Assembly (NCBI GenBank): GCA_964561655.1
Contig: CAZLQG010000034.1
Location: 1 to 6,903 of the forward strand
DNA length: 6,903 bases
Reading direction: 5' to 3'
From: CAZLQG01 sp964561655
GTDB taxonomy: Bacteria; Patescibacteriota; Doudnabacteria; UBA920
In this document: piece after piece, positions 1-5,571 of the stretch
Layout of the letters: each line of letters starts with the position of its first letter
Numbering within the stretch: position 1 is the first letter of the stretch
Position numbers and translations under genes: made by a program
Notes under the pieces: generated by a model
The model's input: only the letters and a program-made list of their open reading frames with translations
What the model was told of the DNA's origin: nothing
The model's database searches: none

Positions 1-368
1 TGCCTTAAGCCCAAAGCTAAAGCCCGAGTGTCCTTAATCTCCAAAGCCGGAACACCTTCATCTTTAAGCCATTGGCCCAAAGATGTAAGCGAAGCGTGAT
101 GAGAAGGGGTGTCAATATAGCTGGAAACTATCAAACCCGCCGTCTGAATCCTGCCCGATTCCCAAGTGCTTTCTTTAGGCACGCCGTAATTTCCAAGCAA
201 AGGATAAGTCATTACCAAAATCTGCCCGCGATAAGAAGGATCAGTCATGCTTTCCGGATAACCCACCATGCCGGTAGCGAAAACCAATTCGCCGTTGACT
301 GACTTGGCAGCTCCAAATGATTTGCCGTCAAACTCTTGTCCTGATTTCAAAACTAATTTCGTACTCAT
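1..368 (-). CDS. carA: Carbamoyl-phosphate synthase small subunit, N-terminal part (cut by window edge)
   Basis: The gene supplies the glutamine amidotransferase subunit of carbamoyl-phosphate synthase, which passes ammonia to CarB for the first step of pyrimidine (and arginine) synthesis in the cytoplasm. My translation of the minus strand from the ATG at 368 gives 122 codons and runs off the left edge. Family hallmarks of the CPSase small-chain N-terminal domain are visible: a beta strand starting LVLKSGQEFDG (residues 5-15), GELVFATGMVGYPE (26-39), TDPSYRGQI (42-50), TYPLLGNYGV (54-63), and IKDTRAL (111-117), which matches the usual GIDTRAL block. The C-terminal class I amidotransferase domain with its Cys-His-Glu triad lies outside the window. 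The start lies 4 bp after the pyrC stop, so the two are surely co-transcribed. A purine-rich AAAAGGAAAAG lies inside the pyrC end but is further from the ATG than usual. Identity is confident; only the N-terminal third is seen. Confidence 0.93.
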   Translation of the reverse strand, partial: MSTKLVLKSGQEFDGKSFGAAKSVNGELVFATGMVGYPESMTDPSYRGQILVMTYPLLGNYGVPKESTWESGRIQTAGLIVSSYIDTPSHHASLTSLGQWLKDEGVPALEIKDTRALALGLR

Positions 369-372
369 ATAA

Positions 373-1596
373 TTAAATTTTATAAACTTTTCCTTTTACA
401 ATCGTCGTCACAGCTCTCCCCGGAAACGTCACTCCTTCAAACGGCGACCAGCCGCACTTGGTTTTTAAATTGGGCGGATTAATGGTTATTGGCTGACGGG
501 GATGGAGGATAGTCAAAGAACCCGCAAAGCCTTCCTCAACTTTGCCATATTTGATATTGGAAAACTGGCTGAAAAATTTTCCCGGATTATCGCTGCAAAC
601 CCGTAAAATATCCTGGGACGTAAATTCATGCTCATCCATCAGCCAGGCTGCAAAAGGCCCATAGGTATCCAAATGCGGCATACCTGAAATGCCTTTCTGT
701 TTTTCTTCTCTTGTATGCGGAGCGTGATCCGTAGCCAAATAGTCAATGCCGCCTTTTTTAAGAGCGTCAATCAGCGCCAGCCTGTCTTCCCGCAAACGGA
801 TGGGGGGGTTTACCTGCAAAAGCTTATGATTAGATTCATTCAGTGTCTCTTTTTCAAAATAAAGATGGTGGGGCGTGACTTCGCAGGTTACGTTTATTTC
901 CCTCTTTTTTGCCTCAATAATTTTTTTAACTCCTTCCGCCGTTGAAACGTGGCAAATCTTTCCCTGCAAATTGTATTTTTCAATCAGCTGCAAAGCAAAA
1001 TCTATTGCTTGAATTTCCGCTGCCTTTGGCCTTTTGTCTTCGTGAGCTGGAGCATCTTTAAATTTTTCCAGAATTTCTGGATCTTCACAGTGAAAACTGA
1101 CGCTTTGCCCGTGATAATTTTTTAAAACCTCTTCCAGCTGGTTTTGAAACTTAAAAAACAAGTCCCCGACTGAGGGACCTGTAAAAACTTTATAAGGAAC
1201 CTTAAAAGGCAGAGGACGGGTAGAAGGCCCGATGCCGGCGTAGAGTACTGCCTCCACCAAAGATTTTTCGGCCAATTTTTGTTTGGCCTTGTAAGCAGAC
1301 TTATCTACGGGAGCAACGGGGTTGTTTGGCATATCCATAAACGCCGCCACGCCACCGGCAATTGCCGCTTTAGAAGCTGAGGCAAAATCTTCCTTATAAT
1401 CCTGGGAATGGCTTACGTCTTCCCTGGCATGAACATGCAAATCAATAAAGCCGGGAAAAATTAGCTCATCGTTAAAAAGCAAATCAGCTTGGCCGGTAGT
1501 TTTGCCTACGCTTTCAATTAAACCCGTGGAGGGGTTTATTTCTATCCTCCCCGGCGTAGCGCCGGATATACTAACGATTAAACCTTCAATAGACAT
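373..1596 (-). CDS. pyrC: Dihydroorotase (amidohydrolase superfamily)
   Basis: The 407-residue enzyme catalyses reversible cyclisation of N-carbamoyl-L-aspartate to dihydroorotate, the third step of pyrimidine synthesis. Metal-site motifs follow amidohydrolase order: GFIDLHVHARED with H54 and H56; DMPNN at 88-92, which binds the substrate region; YKVFTGPS with K136 as the likely carboxylated bridging lysine; FHCED with H169; CHVSTAEG with H216; EVTPHHL (239-245); and LATDHAPHT with D290 as the catalytic acid. The length and the SFHCED/CHVST spacing resemble the longer dihydroorotases related to the CAD and allantoinase groups more than the short E. coli PyrC; this is my reading, not a search. 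An in-frame stop lies four codons upstream of the ATG at 1596, which fixes the start. No good Shine-Dalgarno sits at normal spacing; a GGAAG lies about 14 nt upstream, inside one arm of a long inverted repeat that begins at the base next to the ATG. The gene leads a pyrC-carA operon. Confidence 0.95.
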   Translation of the reverse strand: MSIEGLIVSISGATPGRIEINPSTGLIESVGKTTGQADLLFNDELIFPGFIDLHVHAREDVSHSQDYKEDFASASKAAIAGGVAAFMDMPNNPVAPVDKSAYKAKQKLAEKSLVEAVLYAGIGPSTRPLPFKVPYKVFTGPSVGDLFFKFQNQLEEVLKNYHGQSVSFHCEDPEILEKFKDAPAHEDKRPKAAEIQAIDFALQLIEKYNLQGKICHVSTAEGVKKIIEAKKREINVTCEVTPHHLYFEKETLNESNHKLLQVNPPIRLREDRLALIDALKKGGIDYLATDHAPHTREEKQKGISGMPHLDTYGPFAAWLMDEHEFTSQDILRVCSDNPGKFFSQFSNIKYGKVEEGFAGSLTILHPRQPITINPPNLKTKCGWSPFEGVTFPGRAVTTIVKGKVYKI

Positions 1597-1832
1597 CCCA
1601 GTATATCAACTTCCAATTCCAAACGCTTATTTATGCGTTTAGGTCGAGTTTTAATAATAAATAATGTTTTGATAATGTTATGTATCACCAATTATCTCGA
1701 ATTAAGCGTTTGGCAAAGCTCTGCTTAAAGATGGTCCGAAAAACACTTTCTTATACCTGAGGCTGACCCGGCTAAAAATCACCGCATTAATTTAGAATTC
1801 AAGCAGAGCTTATTGGAAGTTGTATTACTGGG
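1597..1832. repeat. Nested inverted-repeat element (three-way-junction fold) abutting the pyrC start
   Basis: The 236-bp spacer segment is bounded by 21-nt arms, 1597-1617 and 1812-1832, that are reverse complements at 18 of 21 positions (one central 3-nt TAT/TAT mismatch). Directly inside lie two more perfect pairs: 1619-1629 with 1703-1713 (11 bp, CCAAACGCTTA) and 1716-1726 with 1801-1811 (11 bp, AAGCTCTGCTT). Together they form an outer stem enclosing two arms with almost no unpaired junction bases. Arm one can be extended by TCGAG/CTCGA (1644-1648 with 1696-1700). An alternative hairpin, AAACGC (1621-1626) with GCGTTT (1635-1640), competes with it. The element is flanked on both sides by CAT (1594-1596 and 1833-1835), the left copy being the pyrC start codon in reverse. 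It could be a folded pyrC leader RNA or a miniature inverted-repeat element with a 3-bp target duplication. No ORF of note lies inside. Confidence 0.75.
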
Positions 1833-1851
1833 CATAAAAAAAGCCCTTTAC

Positions 1852-1890
1852 AAAAAAAATGCCCTCGGTCCCGGCAGGCGGGGACGAAGG
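1852..1890 (-). terminator. Intrinsic terminator/attenuator upstream of pyrC
   Basis: Read on the minus strand, 1890-1881 and 1872-1863 form a 10-position stem (nine pairs counting one G-U, one mismatch) around an 8-nt loop, followed after GCA by a run of eight T (1859-1852). A second seven-T run follows at about 1842-1836. No minus-strand gene lies between here and the divergent transporter at 2038. The hairpin therefore sits in the pyrC leader, about 40 nt downstream of the proposed start point. That placement suggests premature termination (attenuation) of the pyrC-carA transcript. Confidence 0.6.
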
Positions 1891-1934
1891 TTAGCTTATA
1901 ATAGATGCGAATTGGTGGTGTTGTCATCCTCATT

Positions 1935-1963
1935 AAAATAGCAGGAGATTAAACTTAGGTCAA
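1935..1963 (-). promoter_or_regulatory. Candidate promoter for the pyrC-carA leader
   Basis: On the minus strand TTGACC (1963-1958) is followed by exactly 17 bp and TATTTT (1940-1935), matching the sigma-70 type consensus at 5/6 and 4/6 positions. Transcription would start near 1928, giving a leader of roughly 330 nt that includes the terminator and the nested inverted repeat before the pyrC ATG. A perfect AAGGAGGTGA Shine-Dalgarno-like string (1974-1965) lies just upstream of the -35 box but has no gene after it. Confidence 0.45.
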
Positions 1964-1988
1964 GTCACCTCCTTGTGGATTCATGGCA

Positions 1989-2019
1989 TTGCCCAAAAAT
2001 CGCTTAAATATGTTAAAAT
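1989..2019 (+). promoter_or_regulatory. Weak candidate promoter for the NRAMP-family gene
   Basis: TTGCCC (1989-1994) and TAAAAT (2014-2019) are separated by 19 bp, which is a loose fit. If it is used, the mRNA would start about 12 nt before the TTG start codon and be nearly leaderless. That agrees with the absence of any Shine-Dalgarno sequence there. Confidence 0.2.
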
Positions 2020-2037
2020 ATAAACAAATAAAACCCT

Positions 2038-3408
2038 TTGCCGAAAACAACCTTAGAAAAAATTCTTTCCGCGCCGGCCGTTTCCCTGGATAAAAGCATC
2101 AGCCGCTCGGAACAATGGGCCAAAAACTTCAGCCACAACAAACCCCTCAAAAAAGCAGGGCGTTTTTGGCACTCTTTGGGCCCGGGCTTTACCACCGGCG
2201 CGGCGGACGATGACCCTTCCGGCATCGCCACTTATTCCCAAGCGGGAGCCAAATACGGCTTTAATCTTTTGTGGATGGCTTTTTTGACTTTTCCGCTTAT
2301 GGCGATTGTCCAGGAAATGTGCGCACGAATCGGCATGGTCACCGGACGGGGCCTGGCCGGAAACATTAGACGCCACTATAAAAAATGGGTTTTATACCTT
2401 ACCACCCTGCTTTTGTTTGCCGCCAATACTTTTAACATCGGCGCGGACCTGAGCGCCATGGCCAGTTCTACAAGGCTTATTTGGCCACAAATAAATTACC
2501 AGCTGCTGATTATTGCCTTCGCGCTGGTCAGTTTGTTTTTGCAAATATTTTTAACTTACGCGCAATACGCCAGATACTTAAAGTGGCTGGCGCTGATTTT
2601 AATCTCTTACATTCTCTCGGCACTGAGTTTGAACCTTAACTGGCACGAAATTTTTAAACAGGTCCTGAACCTGAATCTTACTTTTTCCAAAGACCAAATT
2701 TTCCTAATTTGCGCGATTTTCGGCACCACTATTTCCCCGTATTTGTTTTTTTGGCAAACTTCGCAGGAAGTTGAAGAAAAAATTCTGGCAGGCCAAACCA
2801 CAATTCGCCTGCGCCAGCACGAAGTCAACAATAACCAAATAAAAAAAATGAGAACCGACGTTTGGTCAGGAATGCTTTTTTCCAACCTGATAATGTTTTT
2901 TATTATTTTAACCTGCGGCGCAGCGCTGCACAACTACGGGATTACCAACATCCAAACTTCCGCCCAAGCAGCTCAGGCTCTAAGACCAATCGCCGGCGAT
3001 TACGCCACTTTCCTGTTTGCCATTGGCATTATTGGCACAGGCCTGCTTGCCGTGCCGGTTTTAGCAGGCAGCGCTTCTTATGCTATTGCAGAAACTTTCG
3101 GCTTTAAAGAAGGCCTATTTTACAAGCTCAAGCAGGCTTCGGCTTTTTACGGGGTAATTATTATTGCCATGCTTTTCGGAATGAGCCTAAGCTTCTTTGG
3201 CCTTAACCCCATTAAAGCTTTAATTTACTCGGCTGTTTTTAACGCTCTGGTGGCTCCTGTGGTTTTAATTTTAATCGTGCAGATGGCGGGCAACACCAAA
3301 ATTATGAACAAATTCGCTATAGGAAAAAACCTGAAATTCTTAAGTTGGCTGGCAATCTTTCTAATGCTCATTGCCGGCATTGCGACTATTATTAGTTTGC
3401 TGATATAA
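2038..3408 (+). CDS. NRAMP-family (SLC11-like) divalent metal transporter, non-canonical metal site
   Basis: The 456-residue polytopic membrane protein belongs to the NRAMP family, which imports divalent metal ions, usually with protons. After a polar N-terminus of about 45 residues come GPGFTTGAADDDPSGIATY (48-66, helix 1) and roughly ten further hydrophobic segments (about 75-95, 117-138, 152-174, 180-200, 219-240, 276-297, 320-345, 368-388, 395-416, 434-455). Canonical Mn/Fe transporters carry DPGN in helix 1 and MPH in helix 6. Here helix 1 reads DPSG (59-62) and helix 6 reads TTISPYLFF (230-238), so the Asn, the selectivity Met and the His are replaced (G62, S233, Y235). Such changes are known in NRAMP-related clades, including one shown to carry Mg, so I would not call it MntH. 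The start is TTG at 2038: an in-frame stop lies at 2029, and the first ATG is at residue 80, inside the membrane domain. It is divergent from pyrC; the infC promoter follows within 10 bp of its stop. Confidence 0.88.
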   Translation: MPKTTLEKILSAPAVSLDKSISRSEQWAKNFSHNKPLKKAGRFWHSLGPGFTTGAADDDPSGIATYSQAGAKYGFNLLWMAFLTFPLMAIVQEMCARIGMVTGRGLAGNIRRHYKKWVLYLTTLLLFAANTFNIGADLSAMASSTRLIWPQINYQLLIIAFALVSLFLQIFLTYAQYARYLKWLALILISYILSALSLNLNWHEIFKQVLNLNLTFSKDQIFLICAIFGTTISPYLFFWQTSQEVEEKILAGQTTIRLRQHEVNNNQIKKMRTDVWSGMLFSNLIMFFIILTCGAALHNYGITNIQTSAQAAQALRPIAGDYATFLFAIGIIGTGLLAVPVLAGSASYAIAETFGFKEGLFYKLKQASAFYGVIIIAMLFGMSLSFFGLNPIKALIYSAVFNALVAPVVLILIVQMAGNTKIMNKFAIGKNLKFLSWLAIFLMLIAGIATIISLLI

Positions 3409-3416
3409 CGCTACCT

Positions 3417-3445
3417 TTGACATAAACGAGCAGATAAGTTATAAT
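3417..3445 (+). promoter_or_regulatory. Perfect consensus promoter of the infC-rpmI-rplT operon
   Basis: TTGACA (3417-3422), a 17-bp spacer and TATAAT (3440-3445) match the sigma-70 type consensus at all twelve positions. The expected start point is near 3452, about ten bases before the long inverted repeat of the infC leader. The promoter begins 9 bp after the transporter stop codon, with no terminator between. Confidence 0.85.
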
Positions 3446-3461
3446 CAATTTTACTAAATAA

Positions 3462-3569
3462 ATCCCGCACTTTCCCGCGGGGACCCAAATCCCCACAAGG
3501 AAAATCCGATTAAATACCCGCTAATCTCTCCGCGGAAAATTGCGGGGACATTGCGGGAAAGTGCGGGAT
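3462..3569 (+). promoter_or_regulatory. Structured infC leader: 17-bp perfect inverted repeat with two inner hairpins
   Basis: Arms 3462-3478 and 3553-3569 are perfect reverse complements over 17 bp (GC-rich, ATCCCGCACTTTCCCGC). Inside are hairpin A, GGGGA/TCCCC (3479-3483 with 3490-3494, loop CCCAAA), and hairpin B, CCCGC/GCGGG (3517-3521 with 3542-3546). The string GCGGGGAC occurs twice (3477-3484 and 3542-3549), so TCCCC at 3490-3494 could pair with either copy: a possible switch. There is no T-run after the right arm on the plus strand, so this is not a simple terminator. It fills most of the 5' UTR of the operon and ends 14 nt before the infC start. Operons of this kind are known to be autoregulated by bL20 through leader RNA in other bacteria; linking this fold to bL20 is inference. 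TAAA flanks the inner 106 bp on both sides (3459-3462, 3569-3572), so a miniature mobile element is the alternative. Confidence 0.7.
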
Positions 3570-3583
3570 AAACCAAAAGTTAC

Positions 3584-4090
3584 TTGTTAAAAACCAGAAT
3601 CAATAGACAAATCAAATCTCCTGAAGTACGAGTCATAGACGATCAGGGCAAACAAGTAGGGGTTTTAAAAACCCAAGAGGCTCTCAGCATGGCCGAAGAA
3701 CAAGGCGTGGATTTGGTGGAAATTGCCCCCAATGCCAATCCACCGGTTGTGAAATTGATTGATTTGGCTAAATTCAAATATCAACAAAAAAAACTGGAGC
3801 AGCAGCAGAAGAAGAAGCAGAAAAAAACAGGCGTTAAAACCATAAGGCTTAGCGTAAGAATAAGCGATCATGATATGGAAATTAAAGCCAAACGCGCCGC
3901 GGAATTTTTGCAGGAGAATAATCTAGTAAGAATTGGACTTAGGATGAAAGGCCGGGAACAAGCTTTTGGCGATTTGGGCAGACAGCAAATACAAAAATTC
4001 TTAGGCTTCATCAACATTTCCCACCGCATTGAGGTGCCTATAAAAAGAATGGGGCCGATGTTTACGGTAACCATAGCGCCAAATAAATAA
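3584..4090 (+). CDS. infC: Translation initiation factor IF-3
   Basis: IF-3 binds the 30S subunit, keeps 50S off and checks the initiator tRNA-start codon pairing. The 168-residue protein has the usual two domains: an N-terminal domain (about 1-70) with RINRQIKSPEVRVID (5-19), ALSMAEEQGVDLVEIAPNA (33-51), and PPVVKLIDLAKFKYQ (53-67); then a Lys/Gln-rich helical linker (68-82); then the C-terminal domain (83-168) with IRLSVRISDHDMEIK (87-101), KAAEFL-like helix (103-109), VRIGLRMKGREQA (115-127) and the end motif around MGPMFTVTIAPNK. The start is TTG at 3584, with a stop five codons upstream at 3569. No ATG exists near the N-terminus. infC genes commonly use rare start codons because IF-3 discriminates against them and so limits its own synthesis. 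No clear Shine-Dalgarno is seen. It is the first gene of the operon. Confidence 0.96.
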   Translation: MLKTRINRQIKSPEVRVIDDQGKQVGVLKTQEALSMAEEQGVDLVEIAPNANPPVVKLIDLAKFKYQQKKLEQQQKKKQKKTGVKTIRLSVRISDHDMEIKAKRAAEFLQENNLVRIGLRMKGREQAFGDLGRQQIQKFLGFINISHRIEVPIKRMGPMFTVTIAPNK

Positions 4091-4160
4091 TCATTCAAAC
4101 ATACAAACATCTAAACATATAAATAGCTTTAAATACTTATATGCTTAAATGTTTAAATGA
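4091..4160 (+). repeat. Imperfect AT-rich hairpin filling the infC-rpmI spacer
   Basis: The left arm TCATTCAAACAT (4091-4102) matches the complement of 4149-4160 at 11 of 12 positions. After a 9-nt bulge, 4112-4125 matches 4135-4148 at 12 of 14. The bulge contains another copy of AAACAT, so the left arm holds three copies of that hexamer. The right arm ends at the upstream of two candidate rpmI ATG codons, which could hide it from ribosomes. Related AAACAT-type strings recur in reverse orientation at about 5583-5613. Confidence 0.55.
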
Positions 4161-4162
4161 AA

Positions 4163-4357
4163 ATGCCTAAAGTCAAAACCCACAAAGGAACCACTAAAAG
4201 AATTAGAAAAACCAAGAGCGGCAAGTTAATGGCAAGGACCGCCGGACAAGATCATTTTAATTCCAGGGAAACCGGCAAAATTACCAAGAATAAACGCCGC
4301 GACCGGGTATTGCACAAAACCCATAATAAATTAAACGCATTAATACCGTATAAATAA
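4163..4357 (+). CDS. rpmI: Large ribosomal subunit protein bL35
   Basis: The protein is a small basic component of the 50S subunit. From the ATG at 4163 it has 64 residues beginning MPKVKTHKGTTKRIRKTKSGK, the family signature (MPKxKTHKG then a basic K-x-T-x-S-G-K block), followed by the conserved RDRVLHKTHNKLNALIPYK-type end. Another in-frame ATG sits two codons upstream at 4157; I prefer 4163 because bL35 almost always begins M-P-K. No Shine-Dalgarno is visible before either, and the region just upstream is one arm of a long hairpin. It lies between infC and rplT, the standard order. Confidence 0.95.
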   Translation: MPKVKTHKGTTKRIRKTKSGKLMARTAGQDHFNSRETGKITKNKRRDRVLHKTHNKLNALIPYK

Positions 4358-4379
4358 TTTTTTTAAATTATTCTAATTT

Positions 4380-4485
4380 CTAATTGCTCTAATTATTCTA
4401 AACAAACCCCAAACCCCAATTCACAAAATTTTAAAAATAGTTATTAGTGCTTATTTAGGTTAATTAGAATAATTAGAGCAATTAG
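4380..4485 (+). repeat. 22-bp perfect inverted repeat in the rpmI-rplT spacer
   Basis: Arms 4380-4401 and 4464-4485 are exact reverse complements over 22 bp; both are built from the words CTAATT, GCTC and ATTATTCTAA. The 62-nt interior is AT-rich with two CCCC blocks and shows only weak inner pairing (for example AACC 4405-4408 with GGTT 4458-4461). The spacer is 195 bp, unusually long for this operon. No T-run follows the right arm that would make it a clean terminator, though TTTTT occurs at 4491-4495. The repeat could separate bL35 and bL20 expression, stabilise the mRNA, or be a miniature inverted-repeat element. Confidence 0.7.
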
Positions 4486-4552
4486 GTCAATTTTTAATCG
4501 TTAATTCACATAAGTCTTTCTAAGACCGATTGACGTATAGGACATTAAAACT

Positions 4553-4897
4553 ATGACTCGGATTAAAAGGGGCGTTGCCGCCCACAAACGAAGAAAAAGA
4601 CTGCTTAAACGCGCCAAGGGTTTTCAAAACCGCCGCTCCACTAACTATGCAACCGCTAAAGAAGGCTTGCTTAAAGCCGGCGCTTACGCTTACCGCGACC
4701 GCCGCAACAGAAAAAGGGAATTTCGCGGTCTTTGGCTTATAAGAATTAATGCAGCTTTGAAAGAAAACGGCAGTTCCTGGAACAAGTTTGCTGCAAAGCT
4801 AAAAAAAGAAAATGTCAAAATCAACCGAAAAATGCTTTCCGAATTAGCTATTAAAAGCCCGAAAATTTTTGACCAGCTGGTAAAAAGCCTGAATTAA
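4553..4897 (+). CDS. rplT: Large ribosomal subunit protein bL20
   Basis: bL20 binds 23S rRNA early and is needed for 50S assembly; in several bacteria it also represses its own operon by binding leader RNA. The 114-residue product has the family layout: a long basic N-terminal helix with VAAHKRRKRLLKRAKGF (8-24), RSTNYATAKEGLLKAGAYAY (28-47), RDRRNRKREFRGLWLIRINAA (48-68), then the globular C-terminal half with ENGSSWNKF (71-79) and LKKENVKINRKMLSELAIKSP (83-103). The length is just under the usual 115-120. An AGGA about ten bases upstream of the ATG is a fair Shine-Dalgarno. A small perfect hairpin, GTCTT-TCT-AAGAC (4514-4526), precedes it. It is the last gene of the operon, closed by a strong terminator. 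Confidence 0.97.
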   Translation: MTRIKRGVAAHKRRKRLLKRAKGFQNRRSTNYATAKEGLLKAGAYAYRDRRNRKREFRGLWLIRINAALKENGSSWNKFAAKLKKENVKINRKMLSELAIKSPKIFDQLVKSLN

Positions 4898-4906
4898 TAT
4901 AAAATC

Positions 4907-4945
4907 AAAATCCCCGTCCCGATAAATCGGGACGGGGATTTTTTA
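4907..4945. terminator. Strong bidirectional intrinsic terminator
   Basis: A perfect 16-bp stem (4907-4922 with 4927-4942, centred on ATCCCCGTCCCGA) closes a 4-nt TAAA loop and is followed by a T-run to 4945 on the plus strand. A T-rich tract also follows on the minus strand. It lies between convergent rplT and the minus-strand gene ending at 4964 and would serve both. Confidence 0.92.
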
Positions 4946-4963
4946 TCCTTTGGATAAAAGCTA

Positions 4964-5509
4964 TTATTGCGGCGGGTTGGCTTTATAGTCCTTAATTGCC
5001 GTCACCACCTGACCGTCTGCCTTCAAATCTTCAAAGAAAAGAATATGGTCACGGTTAATATGCATTTCGTCAACCGGGCCATGCAGTTCGTTGCCTAGCT
5101 TAACCAAAGAAATCTGCGGCTGCTGCTCCTGAGCGGCGATTGCAGCCTCGCTTTCCTGTGCGGTGCCCTGCAACGGAGGCTGCACTACCTGGAGGTAAAA
5201 AATATCGTTCAGCGTGACATAAGTACTTTCCGAATTGGCCACTTTGCCGAAATAAACCTGACCATTAGTCAAAAACACCGCTTGGTAATCGGAAACCTGC
5301 TCTATGACTGCTTCCTCTCCGCCGCTTTTGCCGCCAAATAACTTTTCCCTGAACAGAACGCCTAAAACTATAATTAGAACAATTACCAAGCCCAATATTA
5401 TCCACGGGCCTTTGGAAGGCCCGCCGGAACTTGCAGGTTCCTCGGAAGCCCCAGCCTGGGGCCTGGAAACGGCAGGCTGGGCTCTGTTGATTTTAATTTC
5501 GTCTGACAT
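4964..5509 (-). CDS. Single-pass membrane protein of unknown function
   Basis: I do not recognise a named family. From the ATG at 5509 the protein has 181 residues: a polar Pro/Ala/Ser-rich N-terminus (about 1-33), one transmembrane helix (WIILGLVIVLIIVLGVLF, about 36-53), a positively charged stretch REKLFGGK, and a C-terminal domain of about 115 residues outside the helix. That domain has a strand-rich block DYQAVFLTNGQVYFGKV (74-90), YVTLNDIFYLQVV (97-109), a low-complexity Gln/Glu/Ala insert (115-132), and a second block LVKLGNELHGP then INRDHILFFEDL (135-162). This architecture is common among uncharacterised Patescibacteria proteins, to my recollection. An upstream in-frame ATG at 5527 exists, but 5509 has GGAAAT at better spacing and a more natural MSDEIKI start. 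It may be co-transcribed with the secreted-protein gene upstream (113-bp gap). Confidence 0.75.
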   Translation of the reverse strand: MSDEIKINRAQPAVSRPQAGASEEPASSGGPSKGPWIILGLVIVLIIVLGVLFREKLFGGKSGGEEAVIEQVSDYQAVFLTNGQVYFGKVANSESTYVTLNDIFYLQVVQPPLQGTAQESEAAIAAQEQQPQISLVKLGNELHGPVDEMHINRDHILFFEDLKADGQVVTAIKDYKANPPQ

Positions 5510-5528
5510 ATATTTCCATTCTATCATT

Positions 5529-5571
5529 CTAACATACTATCATGCTAACAATTTTGCATAACAGATGTTAG
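5529..5571 (-). repeat. Hairpin in the leader of the single-pass membrane protein gene
   Basis: On the minus strand 5571-5556 can pair with 5545-5529: CTAACAT/ATGTTAG (7 bp), a 1-nt bulge, then nine pairs including two G-U, around a 10-nt loop. It sits about 20 nt upstream of the ATG at 5509. No T-run follows, so it is not a terminator. The spacer 5572-5622 is AT-rich with AAACAT-like words and no clear promoter. Confidence 0.45.

Noticed and set aside
72..302. Plus-strand open frame opposite carA
   Set aside because: It lies fully antisense to clear carA coding sequence and its translation resembles no protein family; it is a shadow.
1727..1745. AAGATGGTCCGAA, reminiscent of a group I intron core element
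   Set aside because: No matching P7 partner, no R-like element and no interrupted gene could be found; the likeness is to a few bases only.
1964..1974. AAGGAGGTGAC on the minus strand (perfect Shine-Dalgarno, or a 16S 3'-end fragment on the plus strand)
   Set aside because: The only start codons at proper spacing give two- or three-codon frames, and the flanks do not match a 16S rRNA end; it also lies upstream of the proposed promoter.
2013..2376. Minus-strand open frames over the start of the NRAMP-like gene
   Set aside because: They are antisense to strongly conserved transporter sequence and show no domain features.
3462..3569. infC leader repeat as a rho-independent terminator
   Set aside because: No T-run follows on the plus strand; the minus-strand T-rich stretch would serve no gene that needs it.
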